In this document: positions 1 through 8,230 of the stretch, piece by piece
Position numbering within the stretch: the first letter of the stretch is position 1
Layout: the number at the start of each line of letters is the position of its first letter
Source: Salinisphaera aquimarina
Lineage (GTDB): Bacteria > Pseudomonadota > Gammaproteobacteria > Nevskiales > Salinisphaeraceae
Reading direction: 5' to 3'
Assembly (NCBI RefSeq): GCF_042643355.1
Contig: NZ_JBHRSS010000001.1
Location: 124,001 to 188,000, forward strand
Length of the DNA: 64,000 nucleotides
Notes under the pieces: generated by a model
What the model saw: the letters and a program-made list of their open reading frames with translations, nothing else
Database searches by the model: none
Told to the model about the DNA's origin: nothing
Program-made: the position numbers and the translations under genes

Positions 1-804
1 GTCGCCAAACTGTTCATGGCGGGGCTGCTGCCGGGTATCGTGCTGGCGCTGCTGTTCATGCTCTATGTCGGCGTGCGCGCCCTCATCAACCCGGCGCTGG
101 CGCCCAGTGGCGATGAGCCGGGTGAAATCGAAGCGGGCGATCAAGGCGTTCTCGCCACGCTCAATGATCTGTTGCCGTTCGCGGTGCTGATCGGTCTGGT
201 GCTGGGTTCACTCTACTTCGGCTATGCCACACCCACCGAATCGGCGGCGCTGGGCTGTGTGCTCAGCGCGATCATCGCGTGGACCTGGGGCGACATGAAT
301 CGAGCGGTTCTGACGCGTGTCTTTCGCCGTACGATCAGTGTCAGCGCCTCCATCCTGGCGATCGTGTTCGCGGCCTATATCTTTTCCTACAGCGTCAGCC
401 TGTCGGGGCTGGGGAGTGACGTGGCGACCTGGCTTGGCGGGCTGGAACTGAGCCGGCTCGAGTTCATCATCCTGCTGTTCGTGTTCTACACGCTGCTCGG
501 TTGTCTGGTGGACAGCATCAGCATGATCGTGATGACGATCCCGGTGCTGTACCCGGTGCTCGGCGTGTACGGCTTCGACGGCATCTGGTTCGGCGTGATT
601 CTGGTGCTGCTGATAGAACTCGGACAAATCACGCCGCCGATGGGGCTCAATCTGTTTGTCATCCAGGGGGTCTGGGACGGACGCCTGGGCGAGATCGTGC
701 GTGGTGTCCTGCCGTTCTACGGCCTGATCATCCTGATGATTCTGATCGTGACCCTGCTGCCCAGCCTTGCCCTGTGGTTGCCGTCACACATGACCGTGCG
801 CTGA
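1..804 (+). CDS. TRAP transporter large permease (DctM-like), 3' part
   Basis: The reading frame is open from the first base, so this is the C-terminal part of a longer protein and its start lies outside the window. About 267 residues remain. They are strongly hydrophobic, with several membrane spans, and include the ending typical of DctM-type large subunits of tripartite ATP-independent periplasmic transporters (ELGQITPPMGLNLFVIQG, then a final long span). In that family the large subunit is the Na+-coupled channel that works with a small membrane subunit and a periplasmic solute-binding protein; both would be expected upstream. The substrate cannot be read from this part. The next gene, 29 bp downstream on the same strand, is a lactonase-like enzyme, which suggests uptake of a sugar acid or similar carboxylate. 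That link is inference. Confidence 0.88.
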   Translation, partial: VAKLFMAGLLPGIVLALLFMLYVGVRALINPALAPSGDEPGEIEAGDQGVLATLNDLLPFAVLIGLVLGSLYFGYATPTESAALGCVLSAIIAWTWGDMNRAVLTRVFRRTISVSASILAIVFAAYIFSYSVSLSGLGSDVATWLGGLELSRLEFIILLFVFYTLLGCLVDSISMIVMTIPVLYPVLGVYGFDGIWFGVILVLLIELGQITPPMGLNLFVIQGVWDGRLGEIVRGVLPFYGLIILMILIVTLLPSLALWLPSHMTVR

Positions 805-833
805 CAGTTCTGATCGTAGAGGAGCGTGTGCCG

Positions 834-1760
834 ATGTTTGCCCCACCCGAAATCATCAAGAGCCGTGTCTTTGCCCGCCTGCCCGATCGCTTGCGCAATA
901 CTGGCCAGCGGACCCGCTGGGGCGACGCGCAACGGCCCGGGCATACCTTTGACAGCTTTCTGGAAGGCCCGTCCTTCGACCGCGACGGCAATCTGTATGT
1001 GGTCGACATCCCCTACGGCCGGGTGTTCCGAATATCGCCAGCCGGCGAGTTCGACCTGGTGACGGAGTACGACGGCGAGCCGAACGGCCTGAAGATCCAT
1101 GCGGACGGTCGTATATTCATTGCCGATTACCGCAACGGGATCATGCAGCTCGATCCGGGCTCCGGCGAGGTGACGGCGATTCTCGAGCGTCGCTACGCCG
1201 AGCGTTTCAAGGGGGTGAACGATCTCGTGTTCGCCAGCAACGGCGACATGTACTTCACCGACCAGGGCCAGACCGGTCTGCAGGATCCGACCGGCCGCGT
1301 CTATCGCCTGCGCGCGGATGGAAGGCTGGAACTGCTGTTGAACAACGTGCCCAGCCCCAACGGAATCGTTCTGGACCCGGCCGAGAAGACGCTGTACGTG
1401 GCCGTCACCCGCGGCAATTGTGTCTGGCGCGTGCCGCTGCAACCGGATGGCGGGACATCGAAGGTCGGGCTGTTCATTCAGCTGTCCGGCGGCTGGGGCG
1501 GTCCCGACGGCCTGGCCGTGGATAGCGAGGGCGGGCTGTTGATCGCTCATGCCGGTTTCGGCGCCGTATGGCACTTCAGCCCGCTGGGCGAGCCGCTGCA
1601 CCGGATCGTGAGCGAGGTCGGCGTGGCGACCACGAATATCGCCTTCGGCGGCGCCGGCAATCGCGAGCTCTATATCACCGAGTCGGAAAGCGGTTCCATA
1701 CTGACAGCGGAGTTGCCTGTTGCCGGCCAGCCGATGTATTCACATCAGTCGCGTGGCTGA
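834..1760 (+). CDS. SMP-30/gluconolactonase-like beta-propeller protein
   Basis: The protein has 308 residues. The ATG at 834 is chosen because an AGAGGAG ribosome-binding site lies at 818-824; the frame is open further upstream but there it only overlaps the transporter gene. The sequence has the repeated pattern of a six-bladed SMP-30 propeller: GPSFDRDGNLYVVDIPYGRVF, EPNGLKIHADGRIFIADY, VNDLVFASNGDMYFTDQG, SPNGIVLDPAEKTLYVA and GPDGLAVDSEGGLLIAHAG. The acidic and Asn residues of these blade ends form the divalent metal site in the family, which hydrolyses sugar lactones. Because it follows a TRAP permease, it probably acts on the imported compound or its oxidised lactone. The exact substrate is not determined. 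Confidence 0.85.
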   Translation: MFAPPEIIKSRVFARLPDRLRNTGQRTRWGDAQRPGHTFDSFLEGPSFDRDGNLYVVDIPYGRVFRISPAGEFDLVTEYDGEPNGLKIHADGRIFIADYRNGIMQLDPGSGEVTAILERRYAERFKGVNDLVFASNGDMYFTDQGQTGLQDPTGRVYRLRADGRLELLLNNVPSPNGIVLDPAEKTLYVAVTRGNCVWRVPLQPDGGTSKVGLFIQLSGGWGGPDGLAVDSEGGLLIAHAGFGAVWHFSPLGEPLHRIVSEVGVATTNIAFGGAGNRELYITESESGSILTAELPVAGQPMYSHQSRG

Positions 1761-1824
1761 GATGCATTGACGCGTACGCAATGACTCGCGCCTCTGGTTG
1801 CTGGTGTTTTTTACCGTCACCAGT

Positions 1825-1856
1825 AAAAAAGCCACCGTCGGCGAAGACGGTGGCTT
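1825..1856 (-). terminator. Intrinsic terminator of ppa
   Basis: On the minus strand a perfect 9-bp GC-rich stem (GCCACCGTC / GACGGTGGC, plus positions 1831-1839 and 1845-1853) is followed by a run of Ts (plus As at 1825-1830). It lies about 50 nt beyond the ppa stop. On the plus strand only three Ts follow the hairpin, so termination is mainly for ppa. The upstream plus-strand gene may also stop here. Confidence 0.8.
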
Positions 1857-1902
1857 TCCGTGGTGATGCCGACCGGCGCGAAGGCCGGCGATGCCACTGC
1901 GA

Positions 1903-2436
1903 TCAGCCCTTGTTGTAGGCCTCGATCGACTTGCTGATTTCGGCCTTGGCCTTGTCGGCACCTTCCCAGCCGGTGATCTTCACCCACTTGCCTTTTTCGT
2001 GATCCTTGTAGTGCTCGAAAAAGTGGTGAATCTTGTTCTTCAGGCGCTCGTCGATGTCGGCGAGGTCCTTGATGTCCTTGTAGTAGTCGGTGGCGATCTT
2101 GTCGGTCGGCACGCACAGGATCTTGGCGTCGAGGCCGGATTCGTCCTCGGTGCCGAGCACGGCCACGGGACGCGCCTTGATCACGCAGCCCGGCACGATC
2201 GGCTCGGGGGTGAGCACCAGCACGTCGACCGGGTCGCCGTCGTCATACAGGGTCTGCGGTACGAAACCGTAGTTGGCCGGGTAGTGCATGGCCACGTTCA
2301 TGAAGCGATCGACGGTCAGACAGTTGGTCTCCTTGTCGACTTCGTACTTGACCGAGCTCGAGCCTTCCACGATCTCGATGACGACATTGACTTCTTCGGG
2401 CGCGTTCTTGCCCGGCGTGACGGATTCATAGCCCAT
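1903..2436 (-). CDS. ppa: Inorganic pyrophosphatase (family I)
   Basis: This is a 177-residue soluble family I pyrophosphatase, the normal bacterial size. It hydrolyses PPi to two phosphates and so pulls biosynthetic reactions forward. The family signature DGDPVD, holding metal-binding aspartates, is at residues 66-71. The N-terminal HYPANYGFVP and the C-terminal HFFEHYKDHEKGKWVKI segments are also typical. The ATG at 2436 has an AGGGGT-type ribosome-binding site just upstream. It lies 76 nt downstream of the PPi-dependent phosphofructokinase gene on the same strand, so two PPi-consuming enzymes are neighbours and may be co-transcribed. A strong terminator follows. Confidence 0.97.
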   Translation of the reverse strand: MGYESVTPGKNAPEEVNVVIEIVEGSSSVKYEVDKETNCLTVDRFMNVAMHYPANYGFVPQTLYDDGDPVDVLVLTPEPIVPGCVIKARPVAVLGTEDESGLDAKILCVPTDKIATDYYKDIKDLADIDERLKNKIHHFFEHYKDHEKGKWVKITGWEGADKAKAEISKSIEAYNKG

Positions 2437-2512
2437 TGCAGACCCCTATTAACGGTGAATGATCAAATCTGAGGCGCGCCAGTGTAACCGATGCATGGCA
2501 TCGACCGCCGGT

Positions 2513-3775
2513 TCAGATCTCGAACGTGTCCTTCAGCTTCTTTTTCACCGCGACTTTCTTCAGGCGCGCGTACTGCGGCAGACCGTCGGCATAGGGCGGA
2601 TAGGATTCGCCTGCGATCAGCGGCTTGAGATAACGTCGGGCGGCGTCAGTGATATGAAAACCGTCCTCGCTGATGAACTCGCGCGGCATCATCTTCTCGA
2701 CGTTGGCGACTTCCTCCAGCGGCGCTTCGCCGATCGACCACTGATAGGGCTCGTCGGATTCGCGCACGATCGAGACCATGATCCCGGATTTGCCAGCCGC
2801 CGCGTATTCGACCGCGGCGCGACCTACCGCATAGGCCTGGTCGACATCGGTCTGGGAGGCGATATGACGTGCCGCGCGCATGAGATAGTCGGCGATCGCA
2901 TAGTGGTACTTGTGGCCGAGCCTGGTCTGGATCAGTTCCGCCAGCGTCGGCGCCATGCCGCCGAGCTGCTTGTGGCCGAAGGCATCGGTGTTGCCGGCAT
3001 CGGACAGGAATTCGCCGTCGGCGTTGCGCACGCCCTCGGAGGCGACGATGGTGCAATAGCCGTAGCGTTTGACACAGTCTTCGACCCTGGCGAGGAACTT
3101 GTCTTCGTCGAAGGCGATTTCCGGGAACAGCAGGATATGCGGGTCCTGGCCCTCGGCCTCGGCGGCGAGCCCGCCGGCCGCGGCCGTCCAGCCAGCGTGA
3201 CGACCCATGACTTCCAGAATGAAGACCTTGGTGGAGGTCTTGCACATGCTGGCCAGATCGAATCCGGCTTCGCGGATGGACACCGCCGTATATTTGGCCA
3301 CGCTGCCGAAACCTGGGGAGCAGTCGGTATGCGGCAGGTCGTTGTCCATGGTCTTGGGTATATGGATCGCCTGGATCGGATAGCCCATTTTTTCCGACAG
3401 CTGGCTGATCTTGAGACAGGTATCGGCCGAGTCGCCGCCGCCGTTGTAGAAGAAATAGCCGATGTCGTGGGCCTTGAAGACCTCGATCAGGCGCTCGTAC
3501 TGGGCGCGACTTTCTTCCAGCCCCTTGAGCTTGTAGCGGGCCGAGCCGAACGCACCCGAGGGCGTGTGTCTGAGTGCGGCGATGGCGCCGGCCGACTCTT
3601 CACTGGTATCGATGAGATCTTCGGTCAACGCGCCCACGATGCCGTCGCGGCCGGCGTACACCTTGCCGATCACGTCGCCATGCTCGCGGGCGGCTTCGAT
3701 CACGCCGGCGGCGGAGGCGTTGATGACGGCGGTCACACCGCCGCTCTGGGCATAAAACGCGTTCTTCTTGCTCAT
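2513..3775 (-). CDS. pfp: Pyrophosphate-dependent 6-phosphofructokinase
   Basis: The 420-residue protein belongs to the phosphofructokinase superfamily and interconverts fructose 6-phosphate and fructose 1,6-bisphosphate. Two positions point to PPi rather than ATP as phosphoryl donor. The nucleotide-site motif reads YNGGGDSADT, with Asp where ATP enzymes have the Gly of GGDGS. The catalytic motif reads PKTMDND, with the Lys characteristic of PPi enzymes. The substrate-binding EVMGRHAGW motif is present. At 420 residues it matches the single-subunit homomeric PPi-PFKs known from methylotrophs and related proteobacteria. The reaction is reversible, so it may serve both glycolysis and gluconeogenesis. 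The ppa gene follows on the same strand. Confidence 0.93.
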   Translation of the reverse strand: MSKKNAFYAQSGGVTAVINASAAGVIEAAREHGDVIGKVYAGRDGIVGALTEDLIDTSEESAGAIAALRHTPSGAFGSARYKLKGLEESRAQYERLIEVFKAHDIGYFFYNGGGDSADTCLKISQLSEKMGYPIQAIHIPKTMDNDLPHTDCSPGFGSVAKYTAVSIREAGFDLASMCKTSTKVFILEVMGRHAGWTAAAGGLAAEAEGQDPHILLFPEIAFDEDKFLARVEDCVKRYGYCTIVASEGVRNADGEFLSDAGNTDAFGHKQLGGMAPTLAELIQTRLGHKYHYAIADYLMRAARHIASQTDVDQAYAVGRAAVEYAAAGKSGIMVSIVRESDEPYQWSIGEAPLEEVANVEKMMPREFISEDGFHITDAARRYLKPLIAGESYPPYADGLPQYARLKKVAVKKKLKDTFEI

Positions 3776-4106
3776 GAATTCATCCTGTGATCCGGGGTCG
3801 GCAGACCTGTAGATAGCGCGTGCAGGGCGCGCTCCGAGTAATGTTAGGTGGCGTCATGCGTGGTTCAACGGTTCCGTCGGCCAGGGTCGAATCGCAGATG
3901 TTTGCCAGGCCGCAACGGCCGGACACCGGGTAACGATCGACACAGGTCCGTTCGGATCCCTGCGAGGGCAAAGCATACGTGAGCAGGGCGGGTCGAGAAA
4001 ATTGACTTGCCTTATGGGAATCATTAACGTCGAGCGTTCGTCTGCGCTGGGCGTTGTGTATCGTCGTGCGCAAAATCCTGTCTCGAAGGTCTTTTGCGGG
4101 GAAATC
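3776..4106. other. Divergent intergenic region between pfp and adk
   Basis: These 331 bases separate the divergent starts of pfp and adk, and no convincing gene is visible. A TTGACT hexamer at 4002-4007 could be a -35 element for adk, but the -10 candidates at correct spacing (around 4022-4030) are poor. The adk frame is open back to 4002, but without a start that has a good ribosome-binding site. Confidence 0.4.
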
Positions 4107-4661
4107 ATGCTGAAAATCGTGCTGCTGGGTGCGCCCGGCTCGGGCAAGGGAACGCAGAGTGAAAAACTGGTCGCCGAATTCGGCGTGCCGCAGATTTCGA
4201 CCGGTGATCTGCTCCGCAGCGCGGTCGCCAACCAGACCGAACTCGGCAAGAAAGCCAAGGCGGCGATGGACGCCGGCGAGCTCGTGTCCGATGACATCGT
4301 GGTCGGCATGATCCGCGAGCGGCTCAACGAACCGGACGCCGAGAAGGGTTTCATCCTCGACGGCTTTCCGCGCAGCCTCGCTCAGGCCGAAGCGCTGGAC
4401 GAGTTGCTGGCCAAACTCGATCGGCCGCTGCAGGGCGTGATTCATATCAAGGTCGATAACGAAGAGATCGTTCAGCGTCTGATGGCGCGTGGTCGTGCCG
4501 ATGATAATGAAGAGACGATCCGCAACCGGCTCAAGGTGTTCCAGGAACAGACCCAGCCGCTGGTCGAGTACTACGACAACAAGGACATGCTCTCGGCGGT
4601 CGCCGGCGTCGGCGATATCGACGATATCTATGCCCGTATCAAGGCGGCGCTGCCCGCCTGA
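4107..4661 (+). CDS. adk: Adenylate kinase (short type)
   Basis: The protein has 184 residues and catalyses ATP + AMP to 2 ADP in the cytoplasm. The ATG at 4107 is chosen because the P-loop (GAPGSGKGTQ) begins at residue 8 and a GGGGAA ribosome-binding site lies at 4098-4103. The NMP-binding segment STGDLLR, the DGFPRS motif and the arginines of the GRADDNEETIRNRL region are present. The family usually has about 215 residues. Here the LID domain is reduced to a short loop with no zinc-binding cysteines, as in the short bacterial adenylate kinases of some gammaproteobacteria. The gene stands alone on the plus strand and converges on rnd. Confidence 0.96.
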   Translation: MLKIVLLGAPGSGKGTQSEKLVAEFGVPQISTGDLLRSAVANQTELGKKAKAAMDAGELVSDDIVVGMIRERLNEPDAEKGFILDGFPRSLAQAEALDELLAKLDRPLQGVIHIKVDNEEIVQRLMARGRADDNEETIRNRLKVFQEQTQPLVEYYDNKDMLSAVAGVGDIDDIYARIKAALPA

Positions 4662-4673
4662 AGCGCGTGGCTT

Positions 4674-4697
4674 CGGCGCGGTCTCGAGACCGCGCCG
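4674..4697. terminator. Perfect 24-nt palindrome between adk and rnd
   Basis: Positions 4674-4697 form a perfect palindrome (half CGGCGCGGTCTC) between the convergent stops of adk (4661) and rnd (4708). The stem is very GC-rich but has no T-run on either side. It may act as a bidirectional stem or RNA 3'-end protector rather than a classical intrinsic terminator. Confidence 0.5.
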
Positions 4698-4707
4698 GGG
4701 TGCCGAT

Positions 4708-5850
4708 TCAGCCTGCGCCGGAGTCGTGTTCGACTTCGGCGTTTTTTATGGTCGCGAGCACATCGTCGCCGGCTGCGCGGGCGCGCCAGCCGCGTAGCAG
4801 TCGGGTATCGCGTTCGCCGGCCACGATCGCGGCGACTTCCTTGCGGCTGGCCAGCACATTGGCGGCGACACCGATGGCCTCGGCGCATTCGCCCAGCCGA
4901 TCCATGCCGGCCCGGATACGCGCTTTTTCCTGGCCGCTGGGCGGCTCGGGTACGGCAGCCAGCGGTTCGGCCTTGCGTTGTCCAGCGCGCTCTACGCAGG
5001 CGATGAGATCGCTGCCATGTCGGGCGGCGGTCTTGCCGGGCAGCGTGGCAATCGCCTCCAGCGCTTGCATATCGGTCGGCCGTACGCGCGCGATATCGCT
5101 CAGCGCGTCGTCCGCCAGCACCCATTTGCGCGGTCGGTTGGCGCGCATGGCTTCGCGTTCGCGCCAGTCGGCCAGCTCGGCCAGCACCTGCTGCTGGGCG
5201 GCTGGCATGCGATGCCAGTGCTTGAGTCGGCGCCAGGCGCGGGTGGTATCGATGTTGAAACGGGCGGGATCGGCCAACTGCTGAAAATCGTCGGTCAGCC
5301 ATGCGGCACGGCCGAGTTCGTTGAGCTGCGTGCAGATCACTTCGTAGGCGACGGCGAGGTAGCGCACGTCGTCGGCGGCATAATCGAGCGCGCCGTCGGG
5401 CAGCGGCCGTCGGCTCCAGTCGGTGCGCGTGTGGGTCTTGGGCAGGTCGACCTCGAGCAGGGCGGTGATCAGCCGTGCATAGCCCATCTGATCGTCCTGG
5501 CCCACGAGGGCAGCCGCGATCTGGGTGTCGAACAGCGGCGCCGGAACCGGGCCAAAGCGCTGCGACAGCACTTCCAGATCCTGTTCGGCGGAATGAAACA
5601 CCTTCAGCACGCGAGGATCCGACAGCAGATCGGCGAGCGGGCCGAGATCGTCGATGACGAGCACGTCGATCAGGCCGATCTCTTCACGATCGGCGATCTG
5701 CACGAGACACAGCTTGGGATAATAGGTGCTCTCGCGCAGGAATTCGGTGTCGATGGCGACCCAGTCACGCGCGCGCATGCGCGCGCAGAATTCGCGCAGG
5801 GTCGATGCATCGGTAATCGTGGCGACGTGTTCGGGCGGCTTCGGTATCAT
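4708..5850 (-). CDS. rnd: Ribonuclease D
   Basis: The 380-residue protein matches RNase D, a 3'-5' exoribonuclease that trims tRNA and other stable RNA precursors. The N-terminal DEDD nuclease domain shows IDTEF (Exo I), HSAEQDLEVL (Exo II) and YAADDVRYL (Exo III), which carry the metal-binding acidic residues and the DEDDy tyrosine. A HRDC domain follows (ELADWREREAMRANRPRKWVL to about residue 290). Length and domain order are normal. The ATG at 5850 is 35 nt from the divergent TTG/ATG of the next gene, so both are likely transcribed from the short shared gap. Confidence 0.95.
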   Translation of the reverse strand: MIPKPPEHVATITDASTLREFCARMRARDWVAIDTEFLRESTYYPKLCLVQIADREEIGLIDVLVIDDLGPLADLLSDPRVLKVFHSAEQDLEVLSQRFGPVPAPLFDTQIAAALVGQDDQMGYARLITALLEVDLPKTHTRTDWSRRPLPDGALDYAADDVRYLAVAYEVICTQLNELGRAAWLTDDFQQLADPARFNIDTTRAWRRLKHWHRMPAAQQQVLAELADWREREAMRANRPRKWVLADDALSDIARVRPTDMQALEAIATLPGKTAARHGSDLIACVERAGQRKAEPLAAVPEPPSGQEKARIRAGMDRLGECAEAIGVAANVLASRKEVAAIVAGERDTRLLRGWRARAAGDDVLATIKNAEVEHDSGAG

Positions 5851-5891
5851 GCGGCAGGCTTGTTTCCGGCTTTTATCAGGATGAATTGTTG

Positions 5892-6422
5892 ATGGTCTTC
5901 GCGCGACGAATAATCGAACTGATGCTGCTGCGTCGAGGCCCCCAGGATATGCCCGGGGACTCGACCGCGCTCGTGGGCAGCGCCGCGGCCTATTGTATCC
6001 TGCTGTTCATCCAGGTCGGGTTGATCGCGCCGAGCGGCCGCGCGGCCTTTCAGGCCGTGGTCGCGACGGTCTTGCTCGCGCTCTACGTGCAAAGCGTGCT
6101 GCGCGTGCGCAAACTGCCGGCCCGCTTTGCCCAGACGGCGACCGCCCTGTTTGCCTCCGGCGCGGTGCTCACGCTGGTAATGCTGGCGCCTACCCAGGTG
6201 ATGGCGCCGTATCTGCAGGCGATCAGCCACGCCAGCGATCCGCAGAGCGTGCCGATGCCGCCGGCGGTCGTTACCTTCGCCTATGTGGCCATGGGTTTCT
6301 GGGGGCTTGCGATCTACAGTCATATCTACCGGCACGCGCTGGATGCGGGGCTGTGGCTGGGTTTTGGCGCTGCCATGGCGTTCGAGATCCTGCTGCTTTT
6401 CGTCTTTTCCATCCTGGGCTAG
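5892..6422 (+). CDS. Small inner-membrane protein of unknown function
   Basis: This is a 176-residue hydrophobic protein with about four to five predicted membrane spans (around residues 25-45, 55-75, 85-110, 125-150 and 155-175). The ATG at 5892 is preferred, with AGGA about 10 nt upstream; TTG codons at 5886 and 5889 are alternatives. I see no catalytic motif and cannot assign a function. It lies 19 bp upstream of mpl on the same strand, so a role linked to the envelope or to peptidoglycan recycling is possible but unproven. Confidence 0.7.
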   Translation: MVFARRIIELMLLRRGPQDMPGDSTALVGSAAAYCILLFIQVGLIAPSGRAAFQAVVATVLLALYVQSVLRVRKLPARFAQTATALFASGAVLTLVMLAPTQVMAPYLQAISHASDPQSVPMPPAVVTFAYVAMGFWGLAIYSHIYRHALDAGLWLGFGAAMAFEILLLFVFSILG

Positions 6423-6441
6423 CGCGACCGGAGACCTTTGC

Positions 6442-7815
6442 ATGCATGTTCATATTCTGGGAATCGGCGGCACCTTCATGGCCGGCGTCGCGCTGCTGGC
6501 ACGGGCCGCCGGCCATCGCGTAACCGGCTCCGATGCGGGCCTGTATCCGCCGATGAGTACGCAGCTGGCGGATGCCGGCATCCAGGTGATGGAGGGTTAC
6601 GACCCCGCGCATCTGCAGCCCGCGCCCGATCAGGTCGTGATCGGCAACGCGATGACCCGCGGCAACCCGGCGGTGGAATACGTGCTCGACGCCGGGCTGC
6701 GCTATGCGTCCGGGCCGCAGTGGCTGGCCGAGAACGTACTTGAATCGCGCTGGGTGCTGGCCGTGGCCGGCACCCACGGCAAGACCACTACATCGAGCAT
6801 GTTGGCGCATATTCTGCAGTACGCGGGCCTGGCGCCGGGCTATCTGATCGGTGGCATCGCCGCGGATCTGGGCCAGTCGGCATGCATGGGGGAGAGCGAT
6901 TTTTTCGTGGTCGAGGCGGATGAATACGACACCGCGTTCTTCGACAAGCGATCCAAGTTCGTGCACTACCGACCGCGCACGCTGATCCTCAACAATCTGG
7001 AATTCGACCACGCCGATATCTTCGATGATCTGGAAGCGATCAAGCGCCAGTTCCATCATCTGGTGCGGACCGTGCCCAGCACCGGTCAGATCATCTGCAA
7101 CGCCGAGGACGCCGAGCTGGCGGACGTGATCGAACGCGGCTGCTGGACGCCAACACTGGGCTTTGGTGGCGACGGCGCATGGCAGGCCGAGCCATTGGCC
7201 GCGGACGGTCGCCGGCTTCGGATACGGCTGGCCGGCGAGATCGTGGGCGAGCTGTGCTGGTCGCTGACGGGTGCGCACAATCAGGCCAACGCGTTGGCGG
7301 CGATGGCGGCGGCACGCCACGTCGGCGTCACGCCGGCCGTGGCGATCGAGGCGTTGACCGTCTTCAAGGGCGTCAAGCGGCGCATGGAACTGCGGGGCTC
7401 GCCCAACGGCATTCGCGTATTCGACGATTTCGCGCATCACCCCACGGCGATCACAAGCACGCTGGAAGGCGTGCGCGCCGCGGCAGAAGCCGATTCCGAG
7501 GCCGGGCGCATTCTGGCCGTGTTCGAGCCACGATCGAACACCATGCGCCGCGGTGTGCACGCACAGACGCTGGCCGCAAGCTTCGCCGCGGCCGACCAGG
7601 TGTTCCTTTATGACGCCGGTCTGGATTGGGATGCGCGGGCCGTGTTCGCCGATCGCGGCCATACCCTCGTCAGCGAAGACGATCTCGACGCATTGGTCGA
7701 GGCGGTAGCCGATAGCGCCCAGGCGGGCGACACCGTCATTGTGATGAGCAACGGCGGGTTCGGCGGCATCCACGGCAAGCTACTGGCAGCACTCGAGGCC
7801 CGTGCCCCGAGCTGA
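6442..7815 (+). CDS. mpl: UDP-MurNAc:murein tripeptide ligase
   Basis: The 457-residue protein is an ATP-dependent Mur ligase family member that reattaches recycled murein tripeptide to UDP-MurNAc. The N-terminal Rossmann motif HILGIGGTFMAGVALLA carries the GTFM wording typical of Mpl, where MurC has GVGM. The ATP-binding GTHGKTTTSSM is at about residue 109. NNLEFDHADIF and the C-terminal DDFAHHPTAI and FEPRSNTMRRGVH are also Mpl-like. The ATG at 6442 is chosen over upstream codons because it begins the Rossmann strand and has GGAG at 6430-6433. The true murC is separate, at 51163. Confidence 0.95.
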   Translation: MHVHILGIGGTFMAGVALLARAAGHRVTGSDAGLYPPMSTQLADAGIQVMEGYDPAHLQPAPDQVVIGNAMTRGNPAVEYVLDAGLRYASGPQWLAENVLESRWVLAVAGTHGKTTTSSMLAHILQYAGLAPGYLIGGIAADLGQSACMGESDFFVVEADEYDTAFFDKRSKFVHYRPRTLILNNLEFDHADIFDDLEAIKRQFHHLVRTVPSTGQIICNAEDAELADVIERGCWTPTLGFGGDGAWQAEPLAADGRRLRIRLAGEIVGELCWSLTGAHNQANALAAMAAARHVGVTPAVAIEALTVFKGVKRRMELRGSPNGIRVFDDFAHHPTAITSTLEGVRAAAEADSEAGRILAVFEPRSNTMRRGVHAQTLAASFAAADQVFLYDAGLDWDARAVFADRGHTLVSEDDLDALVEAVADSAQAGDTVIVMSNGGFGGIHGKLLAALEARAPS

Positions 7816-7993
7816 TTGACCTGTTGATGGTGGCCCGCAACGGGTCGCGGGTCGCCGTGATTCGGTAGCCCGGACGCTTTCCGACGTTCGACCTCTTGCC
7901 TGGCGGATGCCTTTCGTTGCAGGCGCACATTCGGGCGTGTCGTGGTCACGGCGGCCGGGGCTTGCGGACGCGCCGGTCACGAGAATGTCGGGC
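7816..7993. other. Gap between mpl and the RNA array terminator
   Basis: These 178 bases lie between the convergent mpl stop and the terminator of the minus-strand RNA array. I see no gene, no clear terminator for mpl and no repeat. Confidence 0.4.
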
Positions 7994-8020
7994 AAAAAAA
8001 AGACCGCCGGAGCGGTCTTT
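7994..8020 (-). terminator. Intrinsic terminator closing the tandem RNA array
   Basis: On the minus strand a perfect 9-bp stem with a 4-nt loop (arms at 7999-8007 and 8012-8020; core GACCGC / GCGGTC) is followed by eight Ts (plus As at 7994-8001). It directly follows repeat unit C. On the plus strand only three Ts follow the hairpin, so termination is directional for minus-strand transcripts. Confidence 0.88.
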
Positions 8021-8024
8021 GAAG

Positions 8025-8096
8025 TTTCGCATTGACCGAATCTAACCACGTCGAAACACGAGGGGGACCGGAAGACGCCGACGCGATCAAGCGAAA
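8025..8096 (-). ncRNA. Tandem RNA repeat unit C (third, promoter-distal)
   Basis: This 72-nt unit is bounded by complementary ends (TTTCGC and GCGAAA). On the minus strand TTGA/TCAA extends the outer helix after a one-base bulge. The inner stem is more degenerate than in units A and B, and the last five pairs below the loop hold (GCGTC/GACGT, with one G-U). The C-rich loop core, CCGGTCCCCCTCGTG, is almost the same as in the other two units. The unit ends at the strong terminator 7994-8020. I do not recognise a named RNA family. Confidence 0.65.
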
Positions 8097-8102
8097 AACA
8101 TG

Positions 8103-8118
8103 GGCAAGCCGTCTTGCC
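8103..8118 (-). repeat. Hairpin between RNA units B and C
   Basis: The perfect stem GGCAAG / CTTGCC with a 4-nt loop follows unit B on the minus strand, and CATGTTTTTCGC comes next. Its position and size match the hairpins at 8209-8222 and 8310-8325 and the final terminator, but its stem sequence is different. It looks like a weakened intrinsic terminator or a processing site. Confidence 0.6.
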
Positions 8119-8129
8119 GTTGTCGTAAA

Positions 8130-8202
8130 TTTCGCTGGAGCCGGACCGTACCACGCCGAGGCACGAGGGGGGACCGGGAGACGACAGCCCGACCCAGCGA
8201 AA
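8130..8202 (-). ncRNA. Tandem RNA repeat unit B (middle)
   Basis: This 73-nt unit is closed by a 9-bp helix (TTTCGCTGG / CCAGCGAAA). On the minus strand the inner stem TCGGGCTG / CGGTCCGG pairs completely only if three G-U pairs are allowed. Those would be A-C mismatches in a plus-strand RNA, so the minus strand is favoured. A 3'-side bulge GGTA and a C-rich loop (core CCCGGTCCCCCCTCGTG) match unit A. Compared with unit A, both helices changed on both sides, which is covariation, while the loop stayed the same. Confidence 0.7.
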
Positions 8203-8208
8203 ACATTA

Positions 8209-8222
8209 AGCACCGCAGTGCT
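8209..8222 (-). repeat. Hairpin between RNA units A and B
   Basis: The stem AGCAC / GTGCT with a 4-nt loop lies just after unit A on the minus strand and is followed by TAATGTTTTCGC. It occupies the same place in the array as the hairpins at 8103-8118 and 8310-8325. It is consistent with a partial terminator or an RNase processing spacer. Confidence 0.55.
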
Positions 8223-8230
8223 ATTGGAAA

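Noticed and set aside
501..833. Upstream extension of the SMP-30 gene inside the TRAP permease gene.
   Set aside because: The extension is only an open frame overlapping a well-supported gene; the ATG at 834 has a good ribosome-binding site.
2459..3790. Long open frame opposite pfp.
   Set aside because: Arises from the high GC content opposite a conserved gene; no motif, no ribosome-binding site and no plausible product. The same applies to long frames opposite mpl, glrK, mraY, murC and ftsA.
4002..4106. Longer N-terminus for adenylate kinase.
   Set aside because: It would place 35 residues before the P-loop, which begins at residue 8 in the family.
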